From Flaccisagitta enflata (Eukaryota; Chaetognatha; Sagittoidea; Aphragmophora), in NCBI GenBank assembly GCA_965153355.1, contig OZ231126.1, positions 14,694,001-14,758,000 of the forward strand: a stretch of 64,000 nucleotides of DNA, written 5' to 3'. Below, piece after piece: positions 56,379-64,000 of this stretch (within the stretch, counting starts at the first letter, position 1; the number at the start of each line of letters is the position of its first letter). The notes under the pieces were generated by a model that was not told the DNA's origin, ran no database searches, and saw nothing but the letters and a program-made list of their open reading frames with translations. Made by a program: the position numbers and the translations under genes.

Positions 56379-56534
56379 TTTTTAGTCGCGGACACGCGAC
56401 TCTATAAGCCACTTTTCGGTCCGTCGGTCCGTCGGTCGGTCGGTCGGTCGGTCGGTCCGTTGCAAAGTCACTTTTCGAGGTTTTATGCTCCTGCCCACCC
56501 GTCCGCGACTAATGCTGCCGTGTACACGGCCTTG
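56379..56534 (-). mobile_element. Hairpin-ended short element, class II, complete
   Basis: In reverse: CAAGGCCGTGTACACGGC (palindrome), GTCGCGGACGGGTGGGCAGG, GACCGACC microsatellite, and hairpin GTCGCGTGTCCGCGAC (56385-56400). The 5' GTCGCGGAC is the reverse complement of GTCCGCGAC. Confidence 0.88.
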
Positions 56535-56720
56535 TTTTCTTTCATAGGGCAATTCATCTCCATTTATAAAATGTTTCCGGCAAGAAAGAAAAAAGACACC
56601 ACGTAATATAGAGATAATTGTAGACATGAAGGCAGCGGGAAACCATCGATCTTACCACCTCCTCGGGTAAAATGTAAATGAAGGGGAAAACGAGATGCTA
56701 AAAAAAGGAGAATTCAAAAA

Positions 56721-57026
56721 CAAGGCCAACACCTATAAGTCGCGTGCGAGACTTTCTGACTTAGAATGACTAAGAATGACTTTGAATGACCTAAAATGAC
56801 TTAAAATGACCAACAAGGACTAAAAATGATGGAATAACGTAATGACCAAAAATGACATAGAGTGACTTAAAATGACTTCGAATGACTTAGAATGACTTAA
56901 AATGCCTTAAAATTACTTAGAATGACTAAAAATTACTTAAAGAAATAAAAGTGATAAAAAAAGTAAAGTGTGACCAACCAACCGACGGACAAAGCAGGTT
57001 GTAGAGTCGCGTGCACGCGACTAATA
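56721..57026 (+). mobile_element. Hairpin-ended short element, class I, AATGACTTAG minisatellite form
   Basis: CAAGGCCAACACCTATAA, GTCGCGTGCGAG, about 18 units of AATGACTTAG-like 10-11-mers, AAAAGTAAAGTGTGACC, short microsatellite and hairpin GTCGCGTGCACGCGAC (57006-57021). Confidence 0.85.
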
Positions 57027-57035
57027 AAAAAAACA

Positions 57036-57236
57036 TGTAACGCGGGGTTACAATATCGTCGCGGACGAGTGGGCAGGGGCGTACAACCCCCCTCCATCCT
57101 CTTCACAAACACATATACAAGGCCGAAATACACGTTCCTAAACTTTTCACTTGATCATTACGGACGGACGTATGAACCGACGGACCGACGACCGGACAAA
57201 GCCACTTTTAGAGTCGCGAGTGCGGCGACTAAAAAG
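57036..57236 (+). mobile_element. Hairpin-ended short element (GTAACGCGGGG subtype)
   Basis: GTAACGCGGGGTTACAATATC, then CGTCGCGGACGAGTGGGCAG, ACGGACGG microsatellite and 3' hairpin GTCGCGAGTGCGGCGAC (57213-57229) plus TAAAAA. It sits directly after the previous copy, in tandem. Confidence 0.82.
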
Positions 57237-57411
57237 TAGAGTAAAAAAGGAAAATATTCGAATACACACGAAGGGGCAAAACTTGAAGAAAAAAATTTTC
57301 TCCTAAGTTTTGCAAAATGAGAAACGCTTACTTAGAAAAATTAACGAAGATAAATTCAAGTTGTTTTACCGATGGGTATGATGGTCGGCAAAAGTTTTTT
57401 TTTGTTTTTAT

Positions 57412-57514
57412 TCTTGTTTTTTGTTTGCTTGTGTGTTTGTATGTTTGTGTGTTTGTTTGTTTATTTGTTTGTTTCTTTGTTTGTTTGTTTGTTTGTTTGT
57501 TTGTTTGTTTCTGC
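57412..57514. repeat. (GTTT)n microsatellite
   Basis: About 100 bp of TTTG with variants. Confidence 0.94.
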
Positions 57515-57611
57515 TTTTTATATCGGTTTGACAAAAGCCAACATATTTTTTTCAACGAATTTCCTGAATTGCAAATCATTTTTTTATCAAGGTCGGTCAC
57601 ATTGCTACTTT

Positions 57612-57783
57612 TGTCGCCTGCGGGTGGGCAGGAGCAGTGATGTGGGTGTGCGGGTGGGCAGGAGCAGTGGTGTGGGTGGCCTGTTAAGCATTTTGCCAGG
57701 AGCAGTGTGCAAAATCCCCGCTAAATCGACAACTGAGACGGATGGACCGATCAACCGATCAACAGACCGACAAAAAGCACGCA
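57612..57783 (+). mobile_element. Hairpin-ended short element, rearranged
   Basis: GTCGCCTGCGGGTGGGCAGG, with TGCGGGTGGGCAGGAGCAGT duplicated in tandem (period 35-36 bp), then CAGGAGCAGTG, GACCGATC microsatellite and GACAAAAAGCACGC. No hairpin. Confidence 0.65.
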
Positions 57784-58320
57784 AATTCAAAATCGTTTTT
57801 TAATCATTGATTTGAAAGAAAATCATGTGTTGTTGATTAGTCTTTCTAGCGTTTGATAAGAAAGATAAGCTGCACACCTAGTAGACATTACAGAACGACC
57901 GAACCTCCGGTTCGAACTGTTCTTACTGTACGGATCACTCTCCCAGCTCCGTCACTGAATCCGGAGTCGTTAGTTATCAGTAGGTCACCGAATTCAGTAG
58001 GTCAATAAACCGAAGTTTGATTTTTTGTTTACTTTTCCTATCGAACGTGCAAATTGGGACTCCAGAATTGCCCTCTAACATGAAAGATGATTCCACAACA
58101 AAACATACATATGCTGTTCCCTTTTCTAACGAATTTACATTGCACATGCTTTACAAATTGAGATCAACCCCTACTTTCCTCATCAAAAAAAGGAAAGATC
58201 GCCGATCGAGACTTGATGCTTCGCTTGCAACTAAATCCTTGACAGTGCAAATCAATTTTCTTTTAAAAGAATTTCTTCAGTCTTGTTTGTTGATTTAAGG
58301 CTTTCTGTGCCGTCTGTCCC
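57784..58320. other. Unassigned non-coding DNA
   Basis: Contains GAACCTCCGGTTCGAACTG at about 57898, which resembles a Pol III B box, but no tRNA fold was found around it. Confidence 0.45.
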
Positions 58321-58323
58321 TGT

Positions 58324-58329
58324 GTGTGT

Positions 58330-58381
<52 letters not shown>
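58324..58381. repeat. (GT)n microsatellite
   Basis: About 55 bp of GT. Confidence 0.96.
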
Positions 58382-58383
<2 letters not shown>

Positions 58384-58402
58384 ACTTCGCCTTCAACCTT
58401 TG

Positions 58403-58576
<174 letters not shown>

Positions 58577-59044
58577 TAGAAACAAAAAAGACATATATAG
58601 AAAAAAAGATGGTGAAAAAAAACAAAAAAATAAAATATCATAAAAACAATTATAAATATAGATGATTACAAATGGAAAATTATGAGAAAAAATCCTAAGA
58701 CTTCATAGGTTGATTTGAAATAAAGAGATATATATTAATTTTTTTTTCTCAAAAATTAATGTTAGTAAACAATATTTCATTATATCTTCTCTTACAATTA
58801 AAAAAATGTTAAGAAATGAATTTTGTATAAAATTTGATTTGATTTTGGTTTCTTTAATACAAATTTTTTTTTTATTTAACCTATCAACTTTTGATGAGAA
58901 AATGATATTCTTAGTATTTTTTCTTATGACTTTTATCTTTTATTCATTCATATCTATACCTGTTCATATGATATTTTTTTTTTGTTTCTTTTATTGTTTT
59001 TTCTTGATATGTTTTTTTGTTTCTTTTTTTCTTTTTTTCTTCCT
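58577..59044. other. Unassigned AT-rich DNA
   Basis: Strongly AT-rich. No gene recognised. Confidence 0.5.
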
Positions 59045-59568
59045 TTTGGGCAGCGGCCCCGAAGGGGCCGATGACCTATGCTTTCACATATGCAGAAATT
59101 TATCCTTCTTCTCCTTCTCCTCCTCCATCTTCTTCGTCCCCCCCCCCCCCTTGGAGACCATATTCCAGCATCGAGGCCCAACTCCTAGCCTCGAGGCCCA
59201 AATCCCAACCTTGAGGCTCAGATCCCAGCCTCGAGGCTCAAATCCCAGGTTTGAGGCTCAAATTCCAGGCTCAAGGCTCGAATCCCAGGCTTGAGGCTCA
59301 AATCCCAGGCTCTAGGCTCAAATCCCAGCCTCAAGGCTCAAATCCCAGCCTCGAGACTCAAATCCCAGCCTCGAGGCTCAAATCCAAGCCTCGAGGCTCA
59401 AATCCTAGCCTTGAGGTTCAAATCTCAGCCTCGAGGCTTAAATCCCAGCATTGAAGCTCAAATCTAAGCCATGGCTCAAATTCAGCCTCCAGGCTCAAAT
59501 CCAAGCCTCAGGCTCAAATCCCAGCCTCCAGGCTCAAATAACAGCATAGGTCATTGCCCTCTTTTTCT
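59045..59568. mobile_element. Minisatellite-cored TIR element, copy 4
   Basis: Left end GGGCAGCGGCCCCGAAGGGG (hairpin), GATGACCTATGCTTTCACAT; right end GCATAGGTCATTGCCC. The core is about 19 units of 20 bp around AGCCTCGAGGCTCAAATCCC. The AGCCTCGAGGCT motif is self-complementary. Confidence 0.8.
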
Positions 59569-59655
59569 GCCCCACTAACCACCTCACACCCACACTGTCA
59601 TAGGGGCAACTACCGCTTAACCGTCTATCCTTCCTTTTTCTTTTTTTTCTTCTTT

Positions 59656-59660
<5 letters not shown>

Positions 59661-59710
<50 letters not shown>
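59661..59710. repeat. (CT)n microsatellite
   Basis: About 48 bp of CT. Confidence 0.95.
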
Positions 59711-59719
<9 letters not shown>

Positions 59720-59772
59720 CTTTTTCTTGTATAAAGGAAAACAATTTGCTTTTTTTATTCAATTTAATCAAA

Positions 59773-59950
59773 CAAAGCCGGATACACAAAACCCTACTCT
59801 AGTTGGATACAAATAGGCAGGGGCAGTGATAGGGAAAGTCACTGTGGCATTTAGGTTGGAGCAGTGAGCTTCAAATGCTAAAAAAACGCTAACCAAGGAA
59901 AATGAAACCAACTGACAGATAAAGCGAAGTAGCGTTACATACAACTAAAA
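59773..59950 (+). mobile_element. Hairpin-ended short element, degenerate
   Basis: CAAAGCCGGATACACAAAAC, AGTTGGATACAAATAGGCAG, GGGCAGTGATAGGG, TTTAGGTTGGAGCAGTGAG, then GTAGCGTTACATACAACTAAAAG. It keeps the family order but most motifs are mutated. Confidence 0.6.
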
Positions 59951-60494
59951 GAAAATGACTTCGGTTTCTGACTTCGGTAAACTTCGGTTTCGGTTTCGGT
60001 CAGTTAGTTACTGTAACCTTCGGTTTCGGTTCGGCTTCGGTTTACCTACCTTCGGTCGACCTCTAGTAGACATAAGTCTAAAAATGGAGTAAACAATCAG
60101 CCATGAACGGTTGCTCGCCCCCAGATCCAAGAGATAATCCTGGGGACCTTTTTTTTTCCCAAAAAGAAAAAGGACTCAGAACTTTTTTTTCCCATTAGCA
60201 AAGCCGGTGGCCAGTGGACATAACTTTTTTTTTCTCATGATGATTTTTTTAGTATTTCCTATGTGTGTGTGTATCTCGTTAAGCTCGTAAATTTGTGTCT
60301 GGTCCCATTTCCTTTAGTCTTTACTATCTATATGAATGGATATACATTTTTCTTTAGAACAGTAGCGATGCTACAGTAAACAGTGGGAATAACGGACAAG
60401 CCGACGATTCTTAGTTGCTTGTGATCTTACGGTATGAGCTACCTTGGTGGTTTGATTTGATAGCTGGTTGGTTATTATGTTCATCCGTCCCATT
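59951..60494. other. Unassigned DNA with a TTCGGT-rich block
   Basis: 59958-60058 is rich in CTTCGGTTTCGGT repeats. The rest shows no gene. Confidence 0.5.
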
Positions 60495-60502
60495 GATAAA
60501 AT

Positions 60503-60632
60503 TAGGGATGTGGAAGCGGTCGATTTTTACGCCGCTTCTACCGCTTCCGATTCCGCTTCCATTTTGTAGTTCAAATACTAGTATCTATCCCATCCTCCAA
60601 ATTGGAAGCGGTCAATCGCTTCCACATTCCTA
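60503..60632. mobile_element. hAT-type MITE, 130 bp, 8-bp target duplication
   Basis: TIRs TAGGGATGTGGAAGCGGTC and the inverse ..CGCTTCCACATTCCTA. The 8-bp sequence GATAAAAT lies on both sides (60495-60502, 60633-60640). An 8-bp target duplication is the hallmark of hAT transposition. GGAAGCGG/CCGCTTCC repeats occur inside. No ORF. Confidence 0.88.
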
Positions 60633-60640
60633 GATAAAAT

Positions 60641-61190
60641 AACCCCATAACATTATCCTTCTATTCGCTTAAAGTGGATATCAATTGTTACCCATCGGAC
60701 CATCAAGAAGTTATGAACTGATATATGGGAGGAAGGTTTTGTCTCCATAACATTTTTATCTAAATGGGAGTTCCCATTAGACTCGGATCCGTTATTGAGG
60801 AGATCATGTACGTTGATTCCGCTATGAAACAGAATCAGGGACACGTGCCCAAAGAAAAAAAAGTTATAATCTTGATGACCTTCATGGTTTAAACTCAAAC
60901 ACGCTAAATATTGTTACCGAACCATCATCAGTTTCGCAGACCGCACATGATGACATGTTGAGACAAGCATGGTCTCAGAAGGTTCATGTAGATGACTTTC
61001 AGTTACTCCGCTGGTCTGACCGATGTACAGGTACGTTGGTTACTGTCGTTGATTACTGTCGGTATGGCGGTCTGTCGGAAATTCTGTCCGAGTCAGTCTG
61101 TCTGTCAATATGTAGATCTAATCTTTTAAAAAGAATTCATAAAAAACTGCCCAACCGCAAGCGACTGAGGTAGGCTGCCTCGTTGGTTGA
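60641..61190. other. Unassigned non-coding DNA
   Basis: Near 61147-61186, CTGCCCAACCGCAAGCGACT..CCTCGTTG is a decayed reverse 5' end of the hairpin-ended short element. Nothing else recognised. Confidence 0.5.
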
Positions 61191-61193
61191 ACA

Positions 61194-61643
61194 CGGCCAA
61201 CACCTATAAGTCGCGTGTAGGACATAAATGATTTAAGATGGCTTAGAATGACTTAGAATGACTTAAAATGACATAGAATGACTTAAAATGATGAAAAGGA
61301 CTATATTGACTAAAATGACAATATTGACTTAAAATGACCTAGAATGACTTAGAATGACTTTAAATGACTTAGAATGACTTAAAATGATGAAAAGGACTAT
61401 ATTTACTAAAATGACCATAATGACTTAAAATGACTTAGAATGACTTAAAATGACTTAAAATAACCTAGAATGACTTTAAATGACTTAATATGACTCAAAA
61501 TAACTTAGAATGACTAAAAATGACTTAAAGATATAAAAGTGATAAAAAAAGTAAAGTCTGACCGACCAACCAACCGACCGACCAACCGACCGACCAACCG
61601 ACGGACAAAGCGGGGTGTAGAGTCGCGTGCACGCGACTAAAAA
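61194..61643 (+). mobile_element. Hairpin-ended short element, class I, long AATGACTTAG minisatellite
   Basis: GGCCAACACCTATAAGTCGC, GTCGCGTGTAGG, about 27 units of AATGACTTAG-like 10-mers with a duplicated GATGAAAAGGACTATAT block (61290, 61386), AAAAAAGTAAAGTCTGACC, GACCAACC microsatellite, CAAAGCGGGGTGTAGA and hairpin GTCGCGTGCACGCGAC (61622-61637) plus TAAAAA. Confidence 0.87.
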
Positions 61644-62607
61644 GTGCAAACAATTGACGTCAAAAGCAAAAGATTTCTCATGTTTTGGTCAGGCAGACCT
61701 TGTCTGAGCTGACGCTTTTGAATTTCATCATGAAAGAAATGTGTAGACTTCATCTAAGAATATTCATCAATTGTTCTCTCTCTCTTTCTTTTTTCAGACG
61801 CTAACAAAGCGACTCTATAAGATGGTGTGTCCCTTGGTTGAAAGGCATGTATGTTGGTTAGTGAGTTTGTCTGAGGTAACGCAGCTTCATTTTCTTGTAC
61901 CTTCTTGTCTACCATATTATGTATATTCATGTATTCTTTCTTTTTCTGTCTCTATGATTATTTTTTTTATTCCTTTTTTTTTTTGTAAGCCATTTGGCGT
62001 TGGTCGGTCGGTCGATCGGTCCCAAATATTCTATATATTGCGAGCGGTCGTTTCATTACTATTCTCACTGTTCCTATACATTATTGTTTTATCAATTATC
62101 ACCCCTACCCGCAAATTGTAAATCCGGTTGAAAATGCATTTCCATCGAGCAGAAATTTAGATTCGGTTTCAGATTTAAAATCTTTATCCATGCGAAAGAA
62201 GAAAACCGTTAGTCAACGACATTTGAATAGGATTAAATCCGGTGGACTGGCAAGCATTTGATTTTTGAATGAGAGGCAAAAACAGAAAAGATTCAAGTCC
62301 GAACAGGTTTTGGCCTTAGGGCTTTCCTTTCTTAGTTTATATACTACCAGACGCTATGCGCCTCTTCCTCCTCCTCCTCCTCTTCCTCCTCTTCCCCTTC
62401 TCTCCTTCTTTCCGTCTTCCTTTTTCCTGTCTTCCGTTTCCTTTCAGTCTTCCTTCATTGATGGCCTTGAAAGAGAGTCGGCACTCAGGACTCGAGACTC
62501 AGATCTCAGGACTCCTTGACTCGATAACACACAATCTGCCAAGTTAGATGATTGATGGTGCAGAAGAGGCACGATAAACCAGATGATAGAGTGAACAAGA
62601 CAAAGTA
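61644..62607. other. Unassigned non-coding DNA
   Basis: The 116-aa ORF at 61771 and 84-aa ORF at 62265 have no recognisable domain and are not supported as genes. Confidence 0.45.
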
Positions 62608-62716
62608 GTACAATAAGATGCGCCGTGTGGATCGTCAGGCGTTTGTGCTACCGACCAACAAACCAACAGACCGACGGACGGACACAGCCATTATAAAGGT
62701 GCGTTAGCGCACCTAA
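62608..62716 (+). mobile_element. Hairpin-ended short element, class III
   Basis: AATAAGATGCGCCGTGTGG, CCGACCAACAAACC microsatellite, GACACAGCCATTATAAAGG and hairpin AGGTGCGTTAGCGCACCT (62697-62714) plus AA. The 5' motif is only partly complementary to the hairpin arm. Confidence 0.75.
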
Positions 62717-62790
62717 CAACGGGCATATGACGCCGCTGAAGGAATCTGCATCTGGAGGATGTTTCGGTCAATTTGCTGTTTTTATTGGAA

Positions 62791-63023
62791 CAAGGCCGGA
62801 TTCACGGCTACCCCAGTCGCGTGCGGGTGGGCAGGGGCTGTATTGTGGTCACTTGATCACTTGGGCAGGAGCAGTGAGGCCATAGACCGCAAAAACAAAA
62901 AAAAAGTAAAGTGTGATGGACCGACCGACGGAGGGACGGACCGACGGACGGACCGACGGACGGACCGACGGACCGACGGACCGACAAAGCGGGGTGTTGA
63001 GTCGCGTAGCACGCGACTAAAAA
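62791..63023 (+). mobile_element. Hairpin-ended short element, class I, complete (best reference copy)
   Basis: CAAGGCCGGATTCACGGCTA, GTCGCGTGCGGGTGGGCAGG, TTGGGCAGGAGCAGTGAGGC, AAAAAGTAAAGTGTGATGG, about 60 bp of GACCGACG microsatellite, CAAAGCGGGGTGTTGA and hairpin GTCGCGTAGCACGCGAC (63001-63017) plus TAAAAA. Confidence 0.9.
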
Positions 63024-63780
63024 TTATTTATGAAGTTTACATTTTTTTCTCCTGAAGGTGCAAATGATGAGGTTGTGTTTACCACCACATTTTTTTAGTA
63101 CTTGTTAGATCAAATACAGTGATGTAGAAGGCCACGCTAGACAAATGTGACCGATCGGGGGATCGACTGACGGATCAAATAGTGGCATCAACAGTCTCGT
63201 AGCAGCCGATGTAGAAAAGCAAAATGGCAGAAAATGGTAAAATGGTGGTAACCATGTTTGCCGGAATTGATTACTTCCGAAACTTAAGGGGAAAAAATGA
63301 TCGTGTATGGCAACACAAATTCTATCCAAAGACAACGGAAGCCGCCCACAAATATGTGCCGTAACGACAACCGGCCCAAAAGGCCGTGTGAGCAAAAACG
63401 CCTCAGCAGATTAACAGAATTTAATATCTCTCAAATATTCAACACTTTCCATGAATTGAATAACATTCTTGAGATTCTCTACATCATTTTTGACAGAGTC
63501 TCTCTCTCTCTCTCTCTCTCTCTCTGATTATTATATTATCTTATTTGAGACCCCATGCATTCCTGTGGTACAAGTTGTCAAAACTTCAATAACTCATGCC
63601 TCCATGAGACTCCAAGAGCGATTTCCACGAATGACAAAAATGTGACGCCTGATTTGCTCTTCCTCCTCCCCCCTATTTCCGGAATTTGGAGATTCTCGCC
63701 TTAACTCACTTATATCCTTCCAGGTAAGACCACTTCCCAAAACAGTTTGTGGGTTTCCTTTCCTCCTTCGTTTCGTTCTT
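63024..63780. other. Unassigned non-coding DNA
   Basis: Contains a short (CT)n run at 63499-63525. No gene recognised. Confidence 0.5.
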
Positions 63781-63935
63781 TTAAGTCGCGGACAAGCAAC
63801 TCTAGAAGAGGCTTTGTCCGTCCGTCAGTCGGTCGATCCGTCCGTAGTGGTGATCTAGTTGAGAAAGTGCGAAAACGCGCATTTCCGCACCTGCCCACCC
63901 GTCCGCGACTGATATTGGCCGTGTATCCGGCCTTG
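63781..63935 (-). mobile_element. Hairpin-ended short element, class II, complete
   Basis: In reverse: CAAGGCCGGATACACGGCC, GTCGCGGACGGGTGGGCAGG, TGCGGAAATGCGCGTTTTCG (as in the copy at 20015), GACGGAC microsatellite, and hairpin GTTGCTTGTCCGCGAC (63785-63800). Confidence 0.87.
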
Positions 63936-63947
63936 TTTCCATTTTTG

Positions 63948-64000
63948 GTCGCATGCATGCGACTATTCAGTCCATATCGCTCTTTGTCATTTAGTCGATC
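63948..64000 (-). mobile_element. Hairpin-ended short element, cut by the window edge
   Basis: Only the 3' hairpin GTCGCATGCATGCGAC (63948-63963) and the start of the following block are in the window. Both arms carry the G/C to A/T change, so pairing is kept. Confidence 0.7.

Noticed and set aside
57895-57925. tRNA or SINE B box (GGTTCGAACTG)
   Set aside because: No A box at suitable distance and no cloverleaf could be formed.

Overview
This window is eukaryotic, almost certainly metazoan, nuclear DNA. It has a spliced gene with consensus GT/AG sites, a CR1-like LINE, a full-length Ty3/Gypsy-like LTR retrotransposon, many small inverted-repeat transposons and very dense microsatellites. The species cannot be fixed from the sequence. 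Many short elements carry a GACGGACC-type microsatellite core and a 3' hairpin, which recalls the pearl/HINE (Helentron-associated) elements of molluscs and other invertebrates. A marine invertebrate is therefore a reasonable but unproven guess.

Layout. 1-4440: reverse-strand CR1-like LINE with ORF1 (PHD-like finger, coiled coil, nucleic-acid-binding C-terminus) and ORF2 (endonuclease plus reverse transcriptase), broken by one in-frame TGA. 4480-8210: large fold-back element whose arms are built from tandem modules of about 0.67 kb, with other repeats inside. 8240-27580: mostly non-coding, with hairpin-ended short elements, TA-flanked MITEs (21908-23093, 23861-24271), a 30-bp-TIR element (17332-18035), a 32-bp tandem repeat (16990-17240), minisatellite-cored TIR elements (20325-20730, 25047-25650, 26679-27249) and long (CT)n, (CTTT)n, (GT)n and (GAA)n tracts. 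27587-32910: second, related fold-back element with 19-bp termini and an ATTA target duplication, itself carrying a nested MITE. 35186-37461: the one convincing host gene, a two-exon XK-related (XKR) membrane protein with a MITE in its intron and another just downstream. 38694-40810: GA tract plus a 30-bp minisatellite with higher-order structure. 40827-53243: complete 12.4-kb LTR retrotransposon on the reverse strand, with 204-bp LTRs, PBS, PPT, gag, pol and a 5-bp target duplication. 53244-64000: microsatellites, hairpin-ended short elements in both orientations, a 130-bp hAT-type MITE (60503-60632) and unassigned AT-rich DNA.

The most interesting material is (a) the family of hairpin-terminated short elements, whose 3' hairpin changes between copies while a matching motif near the 5' end changes in step; (b) the LTR retrotransposon, in which gag and pol lie in one frame separated by a single TGA, pol holds a tract of over 100 mostly asparagine codons, and the RT motif reads YVDN instead of YVDD; and (c) the two related modular fold-back elements, which carry the same internal repeats.

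How the genes work together: the LINE and the LTR element encode their own replication machinery. The small elements have no coding capacity and would need proteins supplied in trans. The XKR gene is functionally independent of them.
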